A stretch of DNA of 16,128 bases, from contig JADGJA010000520.1 of NCBI GenBank assembly GCA_027596035.1, positions 1 through 16,128 of the forward strand, in the 5' to 3' direction. The position numbers and the translations under genes were made by a program. This DNA is from Thoreauomyces humboldtii (taxonomy: Eukaryota > Chytridiomycota > Chytridiomycetes > Spizellomycetales > Powellomycetaceae). This document shows positions 1 through 8,501 of the stretch, piece by piece (position 1 is the stretch's first letter; each line of letters begins with the position of its first letter). The notes below the pieces were generated by a model. The model was not told the DNA's origin and did not search any database. It saw nothing but the letters and a program-made list of their open reading frames with translations.

Positions 1-459
1 TCTTGGGTTTTGGGGGGGTGTTGGGGCACCTTTTATGAAGGAAAACCGAAAGGCCAGGAGGAAAGAAGACGAAGAGGCGGTGACGTCGGCCGCAGCAGAG
101 ATCTCTTATACAGTAGTTTACGATGACACAACTCTCCTCCGTCTCTTGGCTTCTCCGCGCGGTTGTTGGGCTATCGAAACATCCCCTCACCCACCCACTC
201 GTATACCCTCGCAACGCTCGGCTTTCTGAGCTCGCTGCGAAATATGGTATGCCATGAAGGACCATGTGCAGTAGCACGAAATACAGTAGTCAGGGACCGC
301 ATTAGTGTCGGAGACAAAGGCAGCCAAAGGCATGGACCTACGAGAACACTTTGGTCTGTCGAAGCTTCGGCCGTGACCATCACAGAATCAAATACGATCA
401 TGATCTGAAAAATATCCATTCAAATACAGTAGTCTGGCTGAAGGGTATAGGATGTCCAT
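1..459. other. Gene-free left edge, downstream of the polyamine oxidase
   Basis: No convincing gene. Short ATG-started frames on both strands here lack recognisable domains or splice partners. Two sequence features stand out. A G-rich tract at 5-26 has the spacing G3-N4-G7-N4-G4, which fits a G-quadruplex if the G7 run is split. The 10-mer ATACAGTAGT occurs three times at 108-117, 281-290 and 424-433; the last two copies extend to the same 12-mer. The oxidase 3'UTR must lie in the right part of this stretch, but I see no clear AATAAA on the minus strand. Confidence 0.5.
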
Positions 460-2219
460 CTATCCACGACGGTCGAGGGAGCGGGGAGAGGGGCTCGTGG
501 TGCTTCCCATGATCTTCTCATACACTGGGTAATCGGGGCACTTTCCTTGGATGCACTGGGCGACAGCGGATCCCGTGTCACCGCCTGCCAACCACGCTCC
601 GTGGACGTAACCAAAATACTGTTCGGAAGTGTGCTCGCCGGTGAACCAGACGTTGCCGATGGGCGCGCGGAGGTTCAGGAACTCTGCGGTGACCTCTCCG
701 ATGGGCCAGTTGGCTGAAAAAGCGAACAGATGTTTAGATGTAGACCTTGAAGGTTTGTGATCGCATCGCAAAGCGGTAGACTTACTGAAAGTTCCTCGGA
801 AAAGAGGATCAGAGTGCCACCTGGGGACAAAGATTTCGGTAGCTCGAGGTGTGGAAGGTCCGAACATGGACTTCAGGACAACGTCGATCTCATCCAGAAC
901 CTGCTCGTCCGTCAGGGCCTCGACTCGTCGCGCTTCGTCGTCAGCAATCGTCACGAAGAAGATGTTCGTCTTCGGGTTGAAGTACGCCTTGTAAGGTGAG
1001 GCCTTCAGGTTCATCCAGTAGATGTACCGACCACGGACGTTGGGATCCGAGTACAGGGTGAACTCTGGACCGTTGGCGTCCCAGAACACGGACGGAAAGT
1101 TGAGGAAGATCTTGGTGTACGTCGCGATGTCGAACACGTCGATGGCTTGGATCTTCCACGGGGGAAGGGGAGGAGTGAACTCAAGGTCGGTGCCTTGGAG
1201 GACGCCGAGGGAGGTAGAGGTGATCACATAGTCAGCTACGTAGACTGAGCCGTCCTTGGTGGTGACGGTGACTTCCTTCAACGGTGAAGGCTTGACAGTG
1301 GCCTTGCGGGATCCCGTTGCGGCGGCCCAAGTGATGTTGTTCACGACCTGGCCGAGGTGAAGACGAGGAGAGTGATAGCCAAGGCCGATAGCCTTAGCTT
1401 CCTGCTCGATGATGAACTTGTATCCTCGGCTATCGGCGACCAGCATCTGCCCTTCACCGAAGTTCGCCATATCGGCAGTATATTCTAGCGAGCTGACGTC
1501 AGGGCGTTCCGCCTGCTCTCCGTCGAAGGCATTCCACTCCAATGTCTGCTCGAGGGGCGTGGTAGGATGCCAACCAAGCATGCGGTACGCCGCTCGCAAC
1601 GACATGTCCTGAAGTCCACCGTTTCGATAGCTGTCAGCCAAGTCGGCGCAATCATCCTGCATGTCGCCCAGCTTGTCGTTGATAGGACCCCAGATCTTTT
1701 CCGACACGGGACCCTTGTTGTTGCGGACGTTAAACGACTCCCAGTTGGTCGGGGTGCGAGTGAGATTGTACTTGTCTGCGAGGAGCGTGATGGGGTTCTT
1801 GGGAGTTGTCGAATCGATGCCCTCGACCCAGTTGGCTCCGATCTCGACGGTGCTGCCTGGTACGCTCTTTGGGAACGGGATGTTGTGCATTCGTCCACCG
1901 ATCACATCGGTACGTCCCTCCAGAACCACGAAGTCGGTAACATTGGCTGCGGTGAGTGCTTTGGCAGCTGCAATACCGGAAGCTAAAAAGTCGGAGAGTC
2001 AGTGAGCTTGCACTGACATAACTCGACGATGAATTGCAAAAGCTTACCACCAGCGCCAATGATGATGACTTTAGACCGGATGACGTGAGGAGTAGGAGAG
2101 GGAGTAGGCGTGGAATGCTTCGTGGAAGTGGGCGCCGCGGCTGGAAGCTGGACAGCTCCGTAGGCGCTGCCGGACACGGCGCAGAGCGCAAGAAGGGTGC
2201 AAACGGCAGTGAGCTTCAT
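460..2219 (-). CDS. Flavin-containing polyamine oxidase, probably secreted
   Basis: FAD-dependent amine oxidase of the polyamine oxidase family, which oxidises spermine or spermidine with release of an aldehyde and H2O2. Three exons read complement(460..713, 786..1982, 2048..2219), giving 540 residues. The introns are 714-785 (72 bp) and 1983-2047 (65 bp), both GT-AG. Residues 1-21 form a signal peptide (KLTAVCTLLALCAV core), followed by a Ser/Thr/Pro/Ala linker. The Rossmann FAD site VIIIGAGASG lies at about 51-60 and is split by intron 1 (phase 1). It is followed by the ribose-binding E in VLEGRTDVIGGRM. Splicing intron 2 yields RGTFTNWPIG, a typical family stretch; unspliced read-through stays open but inserts 24 odd residues. 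The C-terminal FAD motif GYVHGAWLAGGDTG lies near 491-504. Length is normal for the family. A single-copy gene facing left; the exact substrate is not readable from sequence. Confidence 0.93.
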
Positions 2220-3597
2220 GATGCAATTTGACTGATGTCGTGATCATAGCTGAGGGAATGCATTTCGCTGGAAACCTTTATAGGGCTTCCGAACATACAC
2301 CAATCAACACACAATGGCAAACGCCACGAATGTCCTGAGGTTTCTTTTTTTTTATCTGAGGATGAACCCCAAAAAAAAGAGTGAAAAGCATTCAAGCGTT
2401 TTCTGGGTAGCAGTGCAATAGCTTGCGAGGCGCCCCGCGAAAATGACGAGAAGGGCTCTTCACTCCTTGCGTGTTTCGTCTTCCAGAAAATGGGCCTTCA
2501 GAAGGCCCCTTCTCACGGTTCGAGCTGCCGAGCATTTTTCGCTGATTCCCGAAGACGGGACCTCGTCGTGACGCGCATGGCGCTGCTACCGTTGTTGTTC
2601 GGCGCTGGCCCCAATCGTTTTCGATAAGCAAGGCCTCTGCACCTGTTATCTTTAGCACGAACCGTTGCTGCCGGTCACAGGAACTTGCACCGAGCACCCC
2701 GAGCACTGAGGGAACGCGAGATCGACAGAAGCCGGTGCCCCTCGTCGTGGTTTACCGCGGCGAGTTCTATTCCTAGTTCATTGAGGCACTGATCGCTTTC
2801 GATAGACAGAAGAGCATCATCAAAGCGAATCGTTACTGCATGATACAGGAGAAGACTTGCCCATCCCTCTTGCGGGATCGAGGGCCACCGGGCGCTACAA
2901 TCGCAGAAAACTCGATCCTGCTCGGCAACAAACTCACCGTCTTGCACGCGGTTCCTACGGACTATGCCCTCTTTCTCCGATGAAGATCGGGGGTGAGCTC
3001 TCAAAAGTGCCGACCAGAATGTGTCAAGTTATACAAGAGTCAACCAGGATGTTGTCGCAATACTGAAGCGAAAGCAAGAGACCGCTGCATCTGCAAAATC
3101 GTGCAACCGAGTGCCAGCCACTGAAGATCTCCTGCCGTGCTCAGAACGCTCGCAATAGCTTTTCGGCACAACGACTGCCGCACGGCTGCCCTCTGCCCGC
3201 CCACAGCACTTCCAGATACCCTCTGTCCACATCCACCAAAGTATCCAGAGTGGGAGCTCGCAGATCAAGATGCTGTATCCCGGCAGTCATGCAATAAATT
3301 AATCGAAAAAACGAAATGCCCTCGTGCTCACAACGCTATGCAACACTAGCAAAGCGCATGAAGATGGAAAGGCGATGCGTGTTTGTCGATGGATGAGATG
3401 GGATTGTCGAAGAGTGAACGTAGGCGGCTCCATCCCCTTCGTGTTCGGCAGGGTGCTTCGGAACGACGAACGAGCGAATGCGAAGTCTGGAAGGTCCGGA
3501 ATTGTTCCGTCCTGAGTCGGTCCTGCCACACCCCGGCGAAGTTATCGCATAGCAGCAGAGGAAAGACGGAGATTGAATGATCCGGTCGTCGTCCCCA
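2220..3597. other. Intergenic region without a supported gene (1.38 kb)
   Basis: The right part follows the 3' end of uS19m and the left part is the oxidase promoter. The longer open frames on both strands start with GTG or TTG, not ATG, and show no known motif. A 17-bp palindrome GGGCCTTC-A-GAAGGCCC sits at 2492-2508. A GGTTCGA string at 2518 looks like part of a tRNA B box, but no cloverleaf surrounds it. A T-run (2342-2353) and an A-run (2371-2378) lie near the oxidase promoter. I saw nothing else. Confidence 0.5.
2275..2284 (-). promoter_or_regulatory. TATA-like box of the polyamine oxidase gene
   Basis: On the minus strand the sequence reads CCTATAAAGG, a good TATA box. It lies about 56 bp upstream of the oxidase ATG at 2219. 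The match is seen directly; its use as a core promoter is inferred from position. Confidence 0.5.
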
Positions 3598-3849
3598 CTA
3601 CCGCTTCTTGTCGTCCTTTTTCCTGAACGAGAACGCTTTCCTCGTGAAAGCGAACTCTCCGAGTTTACGACCGACCATTTGTTCCGTGACGACGACGGGA
3701 ACGTAAGAGTTGCCGTTGTGGACAAGGAATCGCTTGTTGATGTGACCTGGGGTGATCGTTGCCGAACGAGCGGTGGTCTGGATGGCTTCCCCTGGAGCGA
3801 CCTTTGGCAGAGGCACGATGAAGGGACCCTTCCACATTGCGCGGACCAT
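3598..3849 (-). CDS. RSM19: Mitochondrial small-subunit ribosomal protein uS19m (Rsm19/S19 family)
   Basis: An 83-residue, intronless ORF for the mitochondrial version of ribosomal protein S19, a head protein of the small mitoribosomal subunit. Family signatures are MWKGPFIVPLP at 5-15, the TTARSATITP stretch at 25-34, VHNGNSYVPV at 43-52 and GRKLGEFAFTRK at 60-71, then a basic tail ending KKDDKKR. Length is close to yeast Rsm19 (about 90 residues). The ATG at 3849 sits in ACCATGG, a good start context. The frame stays open further upstream but contains no earlier ATG, so those residues are 5'UTR. It is divergently arranged with the cytosolic eL33 gene, 256 bp away. Gene symbol follows the yeast homologue. 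Confidence 0.93.
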   Translation of the reverse strand: MVRAMWKGPFIVPLPKVAPGEAIQTTARSATITPGHINKRFLVHNGNSYVPVVVTEQMVGRKLGEFAFTRKAFSFRKKDDKKR

Positions 3850-4105
3850 GGTAAATCGATGCAGGAGCAGACGGACGGGAAGGGCGCGTCGAAAGTGAAA
3901 ACAACTCTGCGTCGATGGTTGGGACGACCGTCTTTGGTGCTTTCTGCTATCCACGTAGAGTCGAGGAATGATAACCTAACGACGAGAACAGGCCCCAGGG
4001 TTAGGGCTGAGAAGCTGGCAGTCCGTGTGTGATACCTAGCTGTATGCGTGTCCCCATCGTCCCCACCTCACACAGTCACTACCCACTAGCGACTCACAGG
4101 AAAAA
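3850..4105. promoter_or_regulatory. Shared divergent promoter between uS19m and eL33
   Basis: These 256 bp separate the start codons of two ribosomal protein genes, one mitochondrial (minus) and one cytosolic (plus). The region carries AGGGTTAGGGCT at 3997-4008 and a related AACCTAAC at 3973-3980. It also has several C-rich GTCCCC strings at about 4050-4066. No classic TATA box was seen. Co-regulation is an inference from the layout and the TTAGGG box. Confidence 0.6.
3997..4008. promoter_or_regulatory. TTAGGG (Tbf1-type) box in a ribosomal protein promoter
   Basis: The sequence AGGGTTAGGGCT contains TTAGGGCT, the reverse complement of AGCCCTAA. That fits the ARCCCTAA consensus bound by the Myb-type factor Tbf1. 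Tbf1 sites are known in ribosomal protein promoters of many ascomycetes. The motif is seen directly; that a Tbf1-like protein uses it in this organism is inferred. Confidence 0.45.
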
Positions 4106-4994
4106 ATGGTCCAGACTCGACCCCACAGGTGTGTATCTGACATTAATGCTAGGGAGGAACTGCGTCCGAAATTAAGAGAGAATGTGCAGTCTCGATGGAT
4201 GAATAGATGGATGGATGGATTGGACGGCTGGGTGATGCGTACCCTGTCACATGGACGCACGAGGCATGAGGCATGACGACATGTCAGGAGCAGCGACTCT
4301 GTATACAACTCGGTACCAACACGACTTAGGATATGCGGTAACCACCATGCGACGTCCGATGCTTTCTGGGATCGTTACTTCGCCGAATTTGCTTGGAGAG
4401 ATTCTTGAGAACGCGGGCGAACGGACCCCCAGCTTATTTTACGTACGACAACGAGCACGGACTGCCGGACAACAGCATTACATTGGAGTGTCGTGGGGAC
4501 GTACCGCGACCGGCGCTGTCGTGAGGGAGGACTACGGGAATCTCTCAGCAGCCGGGCTTGGGGAACAATAAACGAGAAAGAGGAGCCAGTATCCCTGACT
4601 CTTTCCCGTTTGTCGTAGACTCTACGCCAAGGGCCGCGTGCTCGGCTACCAGCGTGCCAAGCACAACGTGAAGGAGCACACTTCCCTGCTCCAGATCGAG
4701 GGTCTCCGCACCGCCGAGGACACCGACTTCTACCTCGGTAAGCGTGTCGCCTACGTCTACAAGGCCAAGCGCATCATCGACGGCAGCCGCATCCGCGTCA
4801 TCTGGGGTCGCGTTACCCGCTCCCATGGAACCAACGGTGTTGTCCGGGCCAAGTTCAGACATAACCTTCCCCCCAAGAGCTTTGGGGCCAGCATCCGCAT
4901 CGTAAGCTCTTAGCTGAGGTGTGTGTCCCTTCCTCATGCATCTGTGATCTAACACCTTCAACCTTATTAGATGTTGTACCCCTCCCGCGTGTAG
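4106..4994 (+). CDS. RPL33: 60S ribosomal protein eL33 (L35Ae/L33 family)
   Basis: Cytosolic large-subunit protein eL33, 109 residues, from join(4106..4128, 4619..4901, 4971..4994). Exon 1 is only 23 nt (MVQTRPH plus two bases of an Arg codon). The 490-bp first intron starts GTGTGT and ends GTCGTAG; the junction makes AGA and continues [12 protein letters not shown], the family's N-terminal pattern. Other signatures are [30 protein letters not shown] and [16 protein letters not shown], then the tail MLYPSRV supplied by the third exon after a 69-bp intron. Length matches yeast Rpl33. A long first intron right after the start is common in fungal ribosomal protein genes. The end of exon 2, intron 2, the last exon and the 3'UTR are repeated just downstream. 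Confidence 0.94.
4194..4222 (+). repeat. GATG/ATGG short tandem repeat in eL33 intron 1
   Basis: An imperfect tetranucleotide run of GATG units with one interruption (GAATA), lying inside the 490-bp first intron. It is seen directly and is likely a neutral microsatellite. Confidence 0.7.
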
Positions 4995-5066
4995 ACGATC
5001 CAGCTGCAACCCTAGGATTGGGCTGGGGGCTTTCATGTATGATATGACGGTGTTGCGGTCAGATGG
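4865..5066 (+). repeat. Near-tandem duplication of the eL33 3' end, copy 1 (in the gene)
   Basis: This unit covers the last 37 nt of exon 2, intron 2, exon 3 and about 70 bp of 3'UTR. It repeats at 5080-5288 with a 13-bp gap. It begins at a C-run (CCTTCCCCCC) and ends in GCGGTCAGATGG, which are also the ends of copy 2. Confidence 0.9.
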
Positions 5067-5079
5067 AGAGGTGGTCCAT

Positions 5080-5288
5080 CCTCCCCCCAAGAGCATTGGG
5101 GCCAGCATCCGCATCGTAAGTCTCAACTGAGACGTGTGTGCTTTCGTCTTGGATCCGTGACCTAAAGCCTTCAACCTTTTCAGATGTTGTATCCCTCCCG
5201 CGTGTAGACGATCCAGCTGGACGCTTGGATTGGACTGGGGGCTTTTTCATGTATAATATGACGGTGTTGCTCATATGCGGTCAGATGG
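5080..5288 (+). repeat. Near-tandem duplication of the eL33 3' end, copy 2 (extra terminal exons)
   Basis: A second copy of the eL33 3' end. It contains an exon-2 remnant coding PPKSIGASIRI (Phe to Ile against copy 1), a donor GTAAGT at 5116, an acceptor TTTTCAG ending at 5183, and an intact last exon 5184-5207 coding MLYPSRV-stop. There is no start codon and no clear 3' splice site before the exon-2 remnant, so alone it is a gene fragment. Its last exon could be reached from the donor at 4902 and would give the same protein with a different 3'UTR. By eye, exons differ from copy 1 at about 2 positions in 57, the intron at about 19 of 69. Confidence 0.88.
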
Positions 5289-5749
5289 GCAGCAGACAAC
5301 TGTGAGAGAACCATTCGAGCACTTGTAGTCCGCATCACTCCCTCGAAGAGGAGCAGAAGATGCCTGCGATTGTGATGCAGTACAAAGGATGACATGAAAG
5401 AACCTAATCCTGGGTCCAGAGGGACAGGGGAAGGTTGCAAATGCTCAGGGTGCGGAAAGGTGCGGATCTCGTACCATCGAGTCCCTTGTATGCTTCCGTC
5501 ACATAACAGATCCAGCTGCGTCATCTATAAGCAGTAATCTTGCTCCTTATTCAAATGCATGCTGCAATTCCTGGCGTAGTGACTCGTAGTGACTTCTAGT
5601 GACTCCTCCGATATAGCGAGGATCGGCTGTCACGAACTCCGACGGATTGCTTCTTTTCCTTCCTTCCTCCGTCCCTGATTCCTTTTTTTCCTCATTCACA
5701 TTCCGTCAAGTACTCACTCTCCCGCCACGTGCTCGCAGGGTAAGCTATC
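5289..5749. promoter_or_regulatory. Upstream region of the IQ-motif gene, with phased TAGTGACT repeats
   Basis: No gene seen. The octamer TAGTGACT occurs at 5577, 5587 and 5597, exactly 10 bp apart, so all three copies face the same side of the helix. In two copies the sequence continues to TGACTC, the core of AP-1/Gcn4-type bZIP sites. A pyrimidine-rich tract (5649-5700) precedes the start codon at 5750. A regulatory role is inferred. Confidence 0.45.
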
Positions 5750-8078
5750 ATGCCCGCATCGTACTACACGCTTCGCGGAACGACCCCGCCGCATCGCGCG
5801 CAAGGTAGCACCGTCTCTGCAGTCTCAGTTGATCAGATGTGGGGCTTCGATCCCCAACTTCTCCTGGCCACGGTGGAGTTTCCTAACGACAAGCCGGAGA
5901 ACCTTCTCAGAAGGAATCGAGCCGCCCGTCTCGTGAGTTTAGTTTGGACATCACCGGGAATCGTCTTAGCTTCTCTGACTTCGACAGGCTCTGGTTTCTT
6001 GCAGCTGGCCATCCGCCGGCAACCTTTGCCCTTGGACCCCGATCCCGTCACCCCGACCTCCTCGAAACCTTCGCAACCCGATCCGAACCGCGTCGATCAG
6101 CTGGCTCGTCTTTCAGCTACTCTCACCCTCCAGTCCCTCTTCCGAGCCCATCGAACCCGGCAGAAATACATCGCGGTCCTGTTCTCTCAACTTTCCATTG
6201 CGACTCACCGACTCTCCCCACCTGACATTGGCGTCGGACTGGGGGCAAGCTACCAGCTGGTCCTTCCACCCGTCGATGGCGCGAGCTTAAACGTGCAGGA
6301 GAAGCTGCTGAGACGATATTACCTGTACTGTTCGTGGGTGGAGAGACAGAGGCGAGATGGGCTGCCGCCCACCTTTCCGGAGTTTGCGGCGGCCTACCTG
6401 CAGGCGCTCTGGAGGATGTGGGTGGTACGGCGGAACTGGCTCAAGTTCAAGCAGAAGGTTCGACAGAACGCCAGGTTTTCTGGGTGGCGTTGGCACAGAG
6501 GACGAATCTGACTGATTCTTTCCAGTTATCAGGGGAGGAAGGGGGGGCAGATGGAGCACGAAATGAGATGCTGTGGAAGGCGCGCAAGACTGCTGGACAG
6601 CACACCACATGGGGAGAGGCTGCGAGAAAGATGCAAAGAGCTTGGAGGTGCTACTACGTACGCTGATCAGACCGCAATCCCTCCCCGATTATGAGTCGGC
6701 CGTGCTTACCCCTCACATTTCGACTGCTGGTTCAGAACCGTCGCATCTACCGCTTTCACCGTGATCTGATTCGATTTCGATTGCGAGGAGAGCCACGCAA
6801 ACTCCTTCGTTTCATCAATCCGCAAGAAGCTGCGCTCATGGACGCTTCCATGGGGATCCACGTTCGATTTCGTTTGGGTGGGGTGAGAAACACCCTTGCG
6901 TCTTCCATGTCACTACACACGAAAACCTAACTACGAACTATGCAGACCACGTTTCCACCCTTGATCTATTACAAGGTTTTCGTCCACAAGTCTCTTGTGG
7001 ACATGAACGCATTCAGTCCGCGAGACTACACATCACAGGAAGCGCGACGACCTTTGCCTGTCGATCTTTTCGGGAGCGAGAGGTGCAAGGAGATTCCAGG
7101 ATCCAGACCAGACCCTTTGGGTATCTGCCTTTGAAAAACCCGTGGCAATTAGACCTCGAACTCATGAAAGCTTCCTTTTGAAATAGCGGGATGGTATCAG
7201 AGGGTCGAAAACAATGGATGGCGGCCTGTATCAGATAAAGTGAGCAGACGCAAGTCAGGAATTCGCATGAAATGATCAATAACCGGGACTTCCAGATCTA
7301 CGAAGATCCGAACGACAGGCAGCCGACAGAAGCTACCCGTCTCATCGCCTACCACCATCTTAAGATCAAACGTCGACAAGCGCTCGAGAAAGCCAAACGA
7401 GGTCGGAAGCTCGCATGGCTTAAGAAGATGTAAGCGGAGCACTTCATCTCACCGTTGTTTTCCAGCACGCTTACTCTACATAAACTCAGGTACGACGAAG
7501 GCAAGAACATGGTGCAAGCGGCACAAGCTCGTGCCACCCAGGTTCAGGAAGCGGCTCGTCGACCGCTGTGGACGGACGACGACGATGACGACGACCTTCG
7601 ACACCCACATGCAGAGCCCTTAGTCCTCCCGGCGGAGCTGCAGATCGCACAGCAGAGATTACCCACACCGCCGCCCGAGGAATGGATGGCCGAGTTGGAG
7701 GAGACGATGGATCCGGACGTGCTGATAAAATGGACGAGGGCCTTGGATTTCGAGCAGTATCATGATGATTGGGTGGTGCTGGCCACCAGTGGGAAGTCCG
7801 AAGGTGAGCGCGCAACCACAACTGCGGACGGTGCTAATAAAACAACTGATTGCGTGACACCTTGCTCGCTAGATCCCGCAACGTTTGGTTTCTCACCAGC
7901 TATCACCGCGCTTGCAGCAGCGTCGAATCAAACACATCAAGTAGCTGCCGAATCTGGCGATGCCAACGCCGATGAACACCCTCAGGATGGTCCGCGGAAA
8001 CCTCGACCATGGTCTGGAAGGTCGGATCGATCCGTTAAGGACCTGATGGTCTCTCAGCGGGAGATAATGGACTTTTAA
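5750..8078 (+). CDS. IQ-motif protein related to animal C11orf65/MFI
   Basis: Nine exons: join(5750..5932, 6005..6457, 6526..6657, 6736..6882, 6946..7120, 7187..7239, 7296..7429, 7490..7803, 7873..8078), 598 residues. Three IQ-type (calmodulin-binding) helices lie at about 99-119 (LQSLFRAHRTRQKY), 190-209 (LQALWRMWVVRRNWLKF) and 244-262 (AARKMQRAWRCYYNRR). The core at 263-305 contains GEPRKLLRFINPQEAALMD and GIHVRFRLGG. It is followed by FPPLIYYKVF, GWYQRVENNGWRPVSD, a basic helix rich in KRRQALEKAKRGRK, a D7 run (455-461) and KWTRALDFEQYHDDW (506-520). From memory these blocks occur in the same order in human C11orf65/MFI, which has been linked to mitochondrial fission control. Most introns are 60-78 bp with good sites; intron 2 (6458-6525) uses a weak GTTCGA donor chosen because it keeps IQ2 and the frame. 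The N- and C-terminal tails are low complexity. Function in fungi is unknown to me. Confidence 0.85.
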
Positions 8079-8501
8079 GATCGAAGAACATGGTTTTCAT
8101 TGTACAATCTCGCCTTCCATATACATGGCATATCTCAGGCTCAAATCCTGCTCAACCACCGCTTCCTGATTCTCGCAGGCGAGCCGCCGAGGCCGTACGT
8201 CTGCAGCCATCCTAGAATCACCTGATAAGGTCTCAACCCGGGCTTTTCACAGTTGTGAACGTTAGGCCCTCGTGTTCTACAGCAACCAGCGGATTTAAGC
8301 CGGCTCACTTGTCCTGGGCTCGCCTGCTGTTCACTGCGGTTGAAGGCCAGCCTTAAAAACGCATCCTTTGATCCATCTTCAAAGTCGCCCTCCGACGACT
8401 TTGGAAAGAGCTCGATGAGCATTCGGGCTAGTTTCGCAATGCGGGTATGGCATATGCAGGGACTATATATCGATAGCATGGTACGTTACTGACAGGGAAA
8501 G
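8079..8501. other. Convergent intergenic region
   Basis: This stretch lies between the 3' ends of the IQ-motif gene (plus) and the hypothetical gene (minus). A minus-strand ATG frame of 112 codons (8141-8479) is present but has no recognisable motif. It lies just past the stop of its minus-strand neighbour, so I treat it as probably fortuitous. I saw no clear polyadenylation hexamer. Confidence 0.45.

Noticed and set aside
35..408. Short plus-strand ATG frames at the left edge (64 and 81 codons)
   Set aside because: Low-complexity or motif-free, overlapping each other and an antisense frame; no support from splice signals.
2518..2530. GGTTCGA string resembling a tRNA B box
   Set aside because: The following bases do not complete the B box, and no acceptor stem or anticodon arm can be built around it.
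2392..3004. Minus-strand open frames (2392-2706, 2675-3004)
   Set aside because: They begin with GTG and TTG, overlap each other and show no domain; no splice pattern links them to an ATG.
4251..4571. Open frame of 106 codons inside eL33 intron 1, and the idea of an intronic snoRNA there
   Set aside because: The frame has no motif. I looked for box C/D and H/ACA patterns; only isolated partial matches were seen (a GTGATGC and a CTGA), without proper spacing or terminal stems.
4545..5174. Minus-strand open frame of 209 codons across the eL33 exons
   Set aside because: It is the antisense of eL33 exon 2 and its duplicated 3' end; length comes from biased codon use on the coding strand.
8141..8479. 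Minus-strand ATG frame of 112 codons
   Set aside because: No recognisable motif, located directly after the stop of another minus-strand gene and in a convergent 3' region; probably 3'UTR or chance.
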